A DNA stretch of 64,000 nucleotides. Origin: Pseudocercospora fijiensis CIRAD86 (lineage: Eukaryota > Ascomycota > Dothideomycetes > Mycosphaerellales > Mycosphaerellaceae). Shown piece by piece: positions 22,593-31,309 of this stretch. The notes beneath the pieces were generated by a model that saw nothing but the letters and a program-made list of their open reading frames with translations, did no database searches and was not told the DNA's origin. Each line of letters begins with the position of its first letter. Positions within the stretch are counted from its first letter, which is position 1. The translations under genes and the position numbers were made by a program. The stretch lies in NCBI RefSeq assembly GCF_000340215.1, contig NW_006921538.1, positions 3,598,936 through 3,662,935 of the forward strand, in the 5' to 3' direction.

Positions 22593-25500
22593 GCGCCGCA
22601 CCAACTGTTAGCCTTGTACGGCGTAAGACCATCGATATTGTGCTAGCTATTATGCGCACCTGTCTTATATAGGACACGCATAGAGCTAACTATAAGACTA
22701 AGGTTATACTAGACCTAGGAAATTTAGTTAGTGCCCTTATTAGCCATCGCCTAGCTAAGCAATTAGACCTTCGACAATTGAATAGGGCTAACCTGCTAAC
22801 CCTTGCTTAGTTTAATAACGCTCGGCACTTGACCTATAGGGCCTACTACATTCCTATAGTCCTAAGAGACGACCTCGGCAACGAGCGCTTGCTAGATTTC
22901 ACCGCCTACGTAGTAGATATAGACAACCTCCCGTCCGATATTGTTATTAGTAACCCTGTTCTCAAGCACTACGCCGTAGCTATAGACCTAGGCAGCTAAC
23001 AGTAGCGATTTAGAATCGCTAGGAAAGAGGACATTAAACACATTGATGCTAGCGAGTGCCCTAACGATATTAGGGTCCTGTTTATTAGCAACCTGACACT
23101 AGCCTCCGCCTTAGCCGATCCGACTACTAATCTTCTCGGTAGAGATAACGATAAACCTGTGCCCCCTAATAGCATAGACCCTAATTAACTCGCTCGCATC
23201 CTACAGCCTATTCGCGAGACCTATATTAACGTGTTTAAACACTACCTAGCATCGACATTGCCTATGTTTAAAGAGACGGACTATAAGATCGATATTATAT
23301 AGGGCAAAGAGGTCCCCTTTAGGCCCCTCTATAACCTTAGTAAACGCGAGCTTGCTGTGCTGCGTAAGTACCTAGATAAGAACCTAGCCAATAGTCGAAT
23401 TCAGTATAGCAACAGCCCTGCTAGTGCACTAATCCTGTTTGTTCCTAAGAAGGATAGTGGCCTACGTTTATACGTTAACTACCGTAGACTTAATGCTGTT
23501 ACTATTAAAGACCGCTGTCTACTTCCGCTTATTAACGAGACCCTCGATCGCCTTTCTAGCGCCTGTTTCTACACTACATTAGACATCAAGGATGCGTACT
23601 ATCGTATCCGCATTCGTAAGGGCGATAAATGGAAAACAGCCTTCCGTACCCGTTACAGCTATTTCGAGTACTTAGTTATGCTATTTGGGCTAGCTAATGC
23701 CCCTGCTACATTCTAGTCCTATATCAATCGGGCCCTGTTAGGCCTATTAGACTATCTCTGTATAGTCTACCTAGATAACATCCTGGTTTACACCTATTTA
23801 CCTAATATTGCGGAGCACTAGGCTACAGTCCGCAAGGTCCTCGATCGCCTAAGGACCTATAGGCTATACTACAAGCCTTCTAAATGCACCTTTACTGCTA
23901 AAGAGGTGGCCTTCCTTAGCTTCCTCGTATCAACTAATAGTGTAAAGGCTAACCCCGATCGGATTAAAACCATCACTAAATAGCTAACCCCTACTAGCAT
24001 TAAGGAGCTGTAGTCGTTCCTCAGCTTCGCCAATTTCTATCGCCGCTTTATTGAAGGCTATTCGCGACACGTAATGCCCCTAACCGAACTTACTAAAACT
24101 AAGGCTAACCCGACTAGAGAGTTCAGATAGACTAACAAAGCATAAGCCGCTTTTAACGGTTTGAAGAAGCGATTTACTAAAGTCCCCTTATTGTACTATT
24201 TCGTACTAAGCAGACAGATCCGTATTGAAACTAACGCTTCCTAGTTCGCTATATCGGCTATAATGTCTCAGCAGTTAGATAGTGACTACTACTAGTACCT
24301 AATTGCCTTCTTCTTACGAAAAATGATCGATATAGAGCGTCGTTACGAGACCTACGAGCAAGAGCTCTTAGCAATCGTAGAAGCCTTCAAGCACTAGCGC
24401 TACTATCTCGATAGTATATAGTACACTATTCAGGTCTATACGGACTATAACAACCTCCGTGGCATTACTAAGGTCACTAGGGTTATAGGTCGACAGGCTA
24501 GATAGGCCGTCTACCTCGCCGGGTTCGATTTTGATATATTATACCGGCTAGGCGTAAGTAACCCTGCCGATAGCCTATCGAGGCGACCTAATTACGACAG
24601 CGAAACCTAATACATTAACTCTTTGTTTCCAACCCTATAGTACAAGATTGCTATAGCCCGTATTATTAATAAGCACGCGTAGAATAAGCGGCTTACCGGA
24701 CTCCGCGACGGCTTAAAGCATATTAATGCTCTTGCTATATTAACAGTACGTATTAAGGCAAGGGCTGAGGACACAGACAGGAGAAGTTATAATAACTCCC
24801 TAGTCGATATCGCTATATACAGTAATAGCGATTAAAGCACTAATGCAGTTAATCCGGCTGCTAGTGCTATTAGATATATACAATGCGTACCTCGTTCAAT
24901 AGCGAGGGTGCTATTAAATAACCTTATAAGTGGGGATAGTTAATCGTTTATAGATAAGCTGTTACGTGCTTAGTAGAGGGACGCCTTTGCTGCTAAACGT
25001 ATCGACAAGCTTATAAGTAGGCGAACGACTCGATCTAGTAAGAGTAACTAGTCGATCGATAATAAGGGTTATTTGAAGTTTAAGGGCAGATACTATGTCC
25101 CCGCTAAACATTCGATCCGACAAGAACTTCTCAAGCGATACTATAATAGTGAGCTTGCCGGTTACTATAGCACAGAGAGGTCGCACGAGCTACTATCGCG
25201 TATATACTACTAGCCAAATAGTGAGCGGGATATAAAGGACTACGTAAACACGTATGCCGTATGTCAACGAGTTAAAGCACTAAGGCACCTGCTATTCGGC
25301 GAGTTGTCTTTACTTCCTATTCTAAAGAAGCCATTTGCAGAGCTAACAATAGACTTTATTATAGGCCTTCTACCTACTAAACGCAGGGGCAGTAAGGATG
25401 TATATAATGCTATCCTTGTTGTAGTAGATCGATTTACTAAAGGCGCTCGATATATCCCGGCGCGGAAAGATTAGACTACTATTAATATAGCAGAAGCGCT

Positions 25501-26491
25501 ATAGAACAACATCTTCTATACCTATTAGGGGACCCCTAAAGGGATAGTCTCTAACCGAGGCTCGACATTTACATCCTATTATTAGAGCGAAATATGCCTA
25601 TAGCTGAGACTAAAGCATCGGCTATTAACAGCCTTCTATCTATAGACTAACGGTCAAATAGAGAGGCAGAATGCTACCCTATAGCAGTACCTACGCAGCT
25701 ACATTAACGAGAATCCTAACGACTAGGTCAACCTCCTATAACTAGCTGAATTCGTATACAATAATAGTGTCTACTCATTAACTAAGGTGTTACTATATAT
25801 AGCTATAATGGGCTAGAATGCCGCTATGCTATAAGACCCCCTATCGCTCGAGGCCGAGCGCAAGGAAAGGGAAGCGTATTAAGTACCAACCCCTAAAACA
25901 CTAGCGGCTATCGAGAGGGTTTAAAAGATGCGAGAGATTTACGCTAAGATAGCTAACAAACTAGCAAAGGCCTAGGCCTATTAGAAGGCCTATTATAACA
26001 AACACTATACACCGATAACCTTTAAGCAAGGCGATATAGTTATACTTAGTATAAAGAACCTCCGCATCCGCAAACACCTATCACCTAATAGCAAAACACG
26101 CCCTAAACTAGCACTACGGTTTATTGGCCTATTCCGAATCCGAGAACCGAGAGGCAACGGCTAGGCCTATCAGTTATAGCTCCCACTACACTATACTATC
26201 TATAACACCTTCTATATCTCCCTCCTTAAACTATACTACTACCGCGGAGACCCTAAAGAAGCCCCTACTAAATATAAAGAGATACTAGCCGACGGCGAAG
26301 AGCTGTAGTCTGTAGAGCGTATACTGAAGCATCGGACTAGGCAAGGCAAAAAGGAGTACCTACTAAGATAGCAAGGCTATTCACCTAAATAGGGCTCGTA
26401 GGAGGCTAAAGACTCGTTTAAGGATATAGCTGAGTTGTTAGACGAGTATTAGACTAGTATAAAGAACAAGAAGAAGGCTAAGGGCCTATAA
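22580..26491 (+). pseudogene. pol: E2 pol polyprotein, RIP-decayed
   Basis: Frame -1 to gag, 1304 codons to TAA 26489-26491. Protease region around 22700-22770 (VILDLGNLVSALIS; Asp kept). RT: SALILFVPKKDSGLR, YRRLNAVTIKDR, LLPLINETLDRLS, LDIKDAYYRIRI, and YLDN at 23768-23779 where YLDD is expected, so a catalytic Asp is lost. RNase H begins IETNAS (Asp to Asn). The integrase H2C2 has His and Cys ligands turned to Tyr; the core has IDFIIGLLP, then SNRGSTF (AAC at 25553-25555, catalytic Asp to Asn) and NGQIERQN (Glu kept). A chromodomain-like end (about 26290-26450) holds VERILKHRTRQGKKEYLL. Many TAG/TAA at Gln/Trp sites. Confidence 0.9.
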
Positions 26492-26513
26492 TATCACCCG
26501 AAATGCTTAGGAA

Positions 26514-26538
26514 CAATGCCACCCCCGGGGTGCTATTA
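26514..26538. repeat. 25-bp palindrome Pc (after E2 pol)
   Basis: CAATGCCACCCC, central C, GGGGTGCTATTA. Lies 22 bp after the pol stop of E2, an element otherwise unrelated to Pal-Gypsy. Its upstream flank AGGAACAATGC is shared with the palindrome after copy A ORFX (53910). Confidence 0.92.
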
Positions 26539-27749
26539 GCTAACTAATCAGAGGCCGGCAAACTAGGACAATAAGACTACACTACTATAGTGAATACGTA
26601 CCGAGTGTTAACAAGCGCGCTATAACGCGTCAACCAATCGTATACTCTTCTAAGGGCTCTATCTCTTTACTAATGCGCCCTATAAGGACCTTCTCCTAGT
26701 ATTTAGGTCCCCCTCTTATTCCTTCCTCCTATCGAGTCTTAGGCGATCGGCGAGGGCGGCGCGCGCGTATAAATAGTAATAATAACGATGACGACGGCGT
26801 TACGCTTATACTAAAGGGCGACACGGCCGGCGCGGCTATGTTAGTAACGGTATTGCGGAGTGTATTGCTAGTTGAAGCGTTGCTAGCTAAAGAAGGAAAT
26901 TAGGAGCGAGGTGAAGTTAGCGCTAAGACGGCTAGCGCCGCTATTGTTAATATCACTTGCTATTGTTACTACGCCTACAGACATAACCTTACCTACACTA
27001 CGAGCCTAAGGCACTAAGGGGTTAATTAAAACTTTGATCAAAACTTAATTAAAACTTTAAGCCGCCTAAAAGATTAAGCGACTAATGGACTAACTAAGGG
27101 CAAAAACTATAGAGCTAAGCTAGCCGGGGTCGATCTTGCGGACAATAGGTTACTCCTCGATCTTTCTAACCCTTTAAGCGAGGCGAACCTTAACTATTGC
27201 ACTTATAATAGCCTTTACCTATAGAAACCAGACGAGCTGTGTTTTTTCTAAAAAGATAAGATAAGATTGACAATTGAAGGCTACTAAACCTAACCAATTA
27301 GGGCTAGTGAAACTACGATAGTAAATAATAGTCCTCGTAACAATAAGAACAATCCCTCGGAACGGACAACCCTCGGAAGCGGATATTTCTAGGTCTTTTA
27401 AGAGTAGACGCAAAGAACTCGGACAACCTTACTTAGAACGGGGGCAGTGCTGCAATACCCCGTATACCTACCTATTGCAGCAGGGAAGGTGCGCTCGTAT
27501 TGTAATTAGTTACTAGCCTTCAATTTACATAGCTATATAACCCCTTATTGTTACTACAGTAGCAGCGATAGCGTAGTTGGAAGTTGGACATTGTCGGAGG
27601 TGAGGTTTAATATAGTTACATAATTAGGTGGTTAAGCGTTTAATTCAGCGCGGCTAAATAGCTTAGTTAGTCTGCTAAGTTAGCGGCAACGGAGATTAGG
27701 TTGTAACATAGACAGGCTACGAGGGCGCGGCCTTTAGAAGGGAAGCGTA
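26539..27749 (+). other. E2 3' region, apparently non-coding
   Basis: 1.2 kb between palindrome and 3' LTR. A TATA-like TATAAATA lies at about 26769-26776 after a GCGCGCG stretch and is followed by ATG ACG ACG, but no frame longer than a few tens of codons is convincing. AT-rich around 27010-27060 (AATTAAAACTTT repeated). The purine-rich end AGAAGGGAAGCGTA just before 27750 is the likely polypurine tract. Confidence 0.5.
27448..27482. repeat. Perfect 10-bp inverted repeat
   Basis: TGCTGCAATA and TATTGCAGCA are exact reverse complements separated by 15 bases, able to form a stable hairpin in the E2 3' region. CA and TG inside the arms have survived RIP. Confidence 0.9.
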
Positions 27750-27946
27750 TGTTAGGACTAAAGAGGTTATACGTAATTGGCATGTAACTAGGCCGAGTGA
27801 AGCTAGGGTCTTAGTGCCTTAGGCAGGGCTTGGCGCTTGGCGTTAGGCCAACTGGCCTGCCTTCCTCCCTCTCCTTTTAGATCTCTATCGAATACTACAC
27901 TGATTGACTACTACCCTATCTACCTGCTAACATAACCCCTATTACA
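27750..27946 (+). repeat. E2 3' LTR (197 bp)
   Basis: Starts TGTTAGGACT and ends CCTATTACA. Same length as the left LTR, with only C/T or G/A differences noticed. Followed by the TSD ATAGA (27947-27951). Confidence 0.95.
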
Positions 27947-27951
27947 ATAGA

Positions 27952-30107
27952 CAAACCACCCTTCCCTAAGGGGCGACTAACTTAGTAGCTTAGTTCGTTC
28001 GTATTATAAACTAAGTCCTCGCGGCCTATATCTCCTATACAGCGATGCCTTTCCTTAACGATATCGGTATTAAGGGCCCTAAAACTAGGTACGACAATAA
28101 AGAAGTAGAGCCTAGCGTCCGTAGGTTCTTTCTCGAATATATCTAGAACCTCGATAGTGTCCTCTACGACCTAGAGCGAGCCAATCTAACGGTCTATAGA
28201 GAAAAGCTTTAGCTCCTATATAAACGAATAAATATTGTCGGGTTTGTAACCGATGAAAACGGCCGCTATCCTAATAATGTACGGGTCCTAAAGATAGTGT
28301 CCTAGCCGGATCCTACCTATTAGAAGGATGTCCGGACCTAGCTTAGAGTAGTCTCCTACTTCCGTATCTAGCTCGACAATTTTGTATTAATATATAAGCC
28401 CTTATACGCCTTGCTTAAGAAGGATGCTAAGTTCGAATAGACTTCCGTTTACTAAGCAGCTAAGGATACGGTAACTAAGGCACTCGTTACCGTACCTGCA
28501 CTTATATCTATTAACTACTTAGAGGGTACGGGTTTAATAGTTATTACTATCGACTCGAGCGGGGAAGGCTATAGCGAGATACTAATATAGTATAACCGTA
28601 AGGAGCTATCTTTGCGTTACCCTGTCCGGTACGACTTAGGGCTATAGAAACCGATCGAGGCCCGATACGATACTAGCAAGCGAGAATGCCTTAGAGTCTA
28701 TAAGGCTCTAAAGAAGTTCCGACCGTAGCTCTTTAGTATATTCTTTCGCCTAGAGATCGATGCTCAAACACTAGTCCATTAGCTTAACCGTACAGCCTCC
28801 GACCTACTAAACTCTGCGATAGCTCGTTAGGTTGCCTAGATCTATTTGTTTGACTTCGACGTCTTCTACGTTCCTAGGAAGAAGCATACTAGACCGGATA
28901 GCCTTTCTAGGAGGCCTGCTATAGAAGAGGACATTACCGAAATAATAGAAGAAGAGGATGTCGACGCGGTTATTAACCGTACCTTCTTTACTGCCTTCTA
29001 TATTAATGCTATGCTAGTAATTACTAGGTCGAGTGCCGACACCTATCCCGATAACTAACCTAACGAACCTAACGAGCAGCCTAAGGGTTAGGCTAACGAG
29101 GACCCTGCTACTAATAGCGACTAGGCTGAAGCTGAGGCGGATAAATTAGATAGAGATAATATCCTTAATAGGGTCTACTCCGACGACTCCTATTATATCG
29201 CCTACTTCCTAACCTATACGAAGAAAGCACCTGGTCTGTCTAAGAGTTAATACCGTCGGGTTATTCGCTATTCTCGACGGTTCCTTATTAAAGATCGCAT
29301 CCTTTAGCGACAAGCGATAGTTGATGCACCTCTCTAGCGTGTTATTAATAACCCTATAGCAAGACAAGAAATCCTTCGTGCAGTCTACGACGAGCTTAGC
29401 TACCGGGCAGCGGAGGGCACCTTCGATGTCCTTCGTCGACGATACTAGTAGGATAGCGTATAGGCTAATGTCTCTCGCTACTGTAAGAGCTGTCCTAAGT
29501 GCAATTTTAGGAATAGCTACCGTCCGGCGTCGACTAGGCGAGCTACGTATCCCCGCTACCTAGTCAGTTAGAGAACGATAGTACGGTAATAGAGTTTATC
29601 TAAGCCGGAATAATAGCCTATATGTTATTCGGGAAGGTCTTTCTCGGTAGCCTAAAGCCTATCATTTCCGTAAGGGCTATAGTGCTATTACTGCCTATAA
29701 TATAGCTACCTTCCTATTTAAGGACCTATTCTATAGATAAGGCTCGCCCTATAAAATTATCTTAGATAACGCTACGACTAATATAGCTAAAGAAGTTTAA
29801 GCGCTACTTATTTCGTACGGGGCGAAGAATGTTCGCATCTCCCCGTACTATCCGTAGTCTAATGCTATCGTTAAGCGCGGCTATCGGTCTTTAATCGATG
29901 CCTTGTCTAAGTTAACTAATAGTAGTAATAGATTAGTCGCTATCTCGACCTACGTCCTAGCCCTTCTCTAGGCGGACCGAACGACCGTTGTCGACACTAC
30001 TAGTCTTATACTAGCGGAGCTTATAATTAGAAGAGACGCTATTCTTCCGATTAAGTTGTCCTACTATACGTATAGCGTTTGCGACTAGGGGTCTATTTGC
30101 ACTAGAG
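27952..30107 (+). pseudogene. pol: Copy A pol, segment 2 (RT to integrase)
   Basis: Continues segment 1 in frame. RT catalytic box reads MPFLND at 28045-28062 (FLDD in copies B and C), so one Asp is lost here. Then RNase H (IDSSGEGYSEIL), a spacer with EDITEIIEEEDVDAVINRTF, the H2C2 region (YDELSYRAAEGTFDVL, Cys pair kept as CPKC) and the integrase core (IILDNATTN, ISPYYP, NAIVKRGYRS, where Lys stands at the expected catalytic Glu). Interrupted at 30107 by E3. Confidence 0.87.
30103..30107. other. E3 target-site duplication, left (TAGAG)
   Basis: TAGAG precedes the E3 left LTR and recurs at 37006-37010 after the right LTR; copy A pol resumes at 37011. Confidence 0.93.
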
Positions 30108-30453
30108 TGTTACGGTTACTCGCGACAGATCGTTAGGTGACTTCTTATCACGTGTAAGCCGAGGCTTCTTTAGAGAGGCTAATACAAGCGGGAGGCAGAG
30201 ATAGAATAATTGGTACAAAGGTAATTCCAATCAGTGAGTAGGTAATATAAGTTGAACGCCTCGAGCCATAAGGGCATTCCGGCGTTCCTAAATACAAAGG
30301 AGACATCTTGTCTATAGTCGTAAGCGACGTAAGCGACGCTATCGCTCTCGACCGCTCCTATCGCTCCTAGTAAGATAGAGCGACAGCTCAGCCTACTAGT
30401 CTTAGCGTCGCTCTAAGATTATGTAAGGACTCTAACTAATCAGATCCGTAACA
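30108..30453 (-). repeat. E3 3' LTR (346 bp)
   Basis: Left-hand LTR, with inverted termini TGTTACGG/CCGTAACA. In sense orientation a TATA-like TATTTAGG (about 30288-30295) lies about 30 bp before GGCGTTCAA (30260 downward), the probable start of R. Confidence 0.96.
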
Positions 30454-30467
30454 CTATCCCCCTCCTT
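30454..30467 (-). other. E3 polypurine tract
   Basis: Sense sequence AAGGAGGGGGATAG directly before the 3' LTR: the expected plus-strand primer site. Confidence 0.8.
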
Positions 30468-30493
30468 AAGCGGGATAGTCCCTTATTCCGGAA

Positions 30494-31102
30494 CTTTCTA
30501 ATTCCAACTTCTTTGCTATACTAAAGTTATTAAAGGACTTGTCTTCTCGTCAGCGTAAGGAAAATATCGTAAATAATATCCTTGCCGACTGCCTCGAAAT
30601 GCCGATCCGCTGCTTTTATTACGAATAGGCCGATAAATCCTGCAAAGTCGATCTCCGTTCCGGCCGCTACTCTAAGTGCGCCCTATACGGCTAGTCCTAT
30701 AATATATAAGTTACTCGTATAGAGTATAAAAAAATCCGGAAGGCGCGCCTAAAGATAGCTAAAGATCTCGAAGCGGCCGAAGAGGAGGAAGACCTCCTTA
30801 CGCGGAAGCTTTTCGAGCATCGCGTAAAGGTCCGTCGCTTACGCAAGTCGCTACGTATAAAGGAAGATCGGGAGGTACAAGCTCTTAAGGCAGAGGAAGC
30901 CTCTATTTAATAGGCGGAGGAGCTCGAAAGAGAGCTAGGCTCTTCGCCTATAGAGCCGATAATATTCTCGTTGCCTGCTAACGAGCCGTTTCCCCTAGAT
31001 AGCCGATTATAGATGTCGCCTCATAACTAGAGTCGTCTAGATAGGACGTCCTAGCCTACCTCTGAAATTCCTAGTAGGAGTGCCGAGAGTCCAGTATCTT
31101 GA
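30494..31102 (+). pseudogene. Antisense ORF behind E3 pol: Cys-cluster / coiled-coil protein
   Basis: A plus-strand frame of about 203 codons (opposite to E3) ends at TGA 31100-31102; the start is not preserved. It reads RQRKENIVNNIL, then a cysteine-rich patch (CLEMPIRCFYYE, SCKVDLRSGRYSKC) in which at least one Cys has become Tyr, then a highly charged helical stretch (EAAEEEEDLL, RVKVRRLRKSLRIKEDREVQ) and an acidic/Pro-rich tail. Interruptions are TAG/TAA at Gln-like positions, so it was coding before RIP. From general knowledge, ORFs of this type, placed antisense between pol and LTR, occur in fungal Gypsy elements; function unknown. The Cys patch plus coiled coil suggests a nucleic-acid-binding dimer, which is inference. 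Confidence 0.65.
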
Positions 31103-31142
31103 AGGTATATATTTTCAATGTTTCCTGTCCATTTCATCTTCT

Positions 31143-31309
31143 AGCTAGTTAGTCTAGTGGTATAATTCTTAGCCACAAAAGACATAGTTGCTAGGTACGC
31201 TATTAGAGTCCCCGCTCCTCGAGCTACACTACCCTAGGTCGTTGAGAACTCTAAGGCGCCATAATCGATAGGGTCTAAGAGGTCGTAGGTTCAATTCCTA
31301 CACTAGTTA
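31143..31309 (+). tRNA. tRNA-like Pol III unit (decayed tRNA with large insertion, or SINE head)
   Basis: The 7-bp acceptor AGCTAGT (31143-31149) pairs with ACTAGTT (31302-31308) with one G-U. An A-box TAGTCTAGTGG (31150-31160) begins at tRNA position 8. A perfect T-arm, GTAGG-TTCAATT-CCTAC (31285-31301), contains a B-box GGTTCAATTCC. A T6 terminator follows at 31314-31319. CTTAG/CTAAG could form the anticodon stem. About 95 nt sit where the anticodon loop should be, including CTAAGGCGCC, which looks like a leucine-type tRNA D-arm. It may therefore be an intron-bearing tRNA, a fusion of two tRNA genes, or the head of a SINE. The anticodon cannot be read. The 3' end overlaps the E3 pol stop codon on the other strand. 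Confidence 0.5.

Larger units (their letters stand above)
20780..27946 (+). mobile_element. E2: complete Gypsy retrotransposon, 7167 bp
   Basis: Flanked by two 197-bp LTRs and a 5-bp TSD (ATAGA), inserted in copy A pol. Contains gag, pol with chromodomain-like C-terminus, one 25-bp palindrome after pol and a 1.2-kb apparently non-coding 3' region. Confidence 0.95.

Noticed and set aside
31226..31309. A separate, complete tRNA-Leu
   Set aside because: The D-arm-like CTAAGGCGCC is suggestive, but no matching 5' acceptor strand lies directly upstream; pairing is with 31143-31149 instead.
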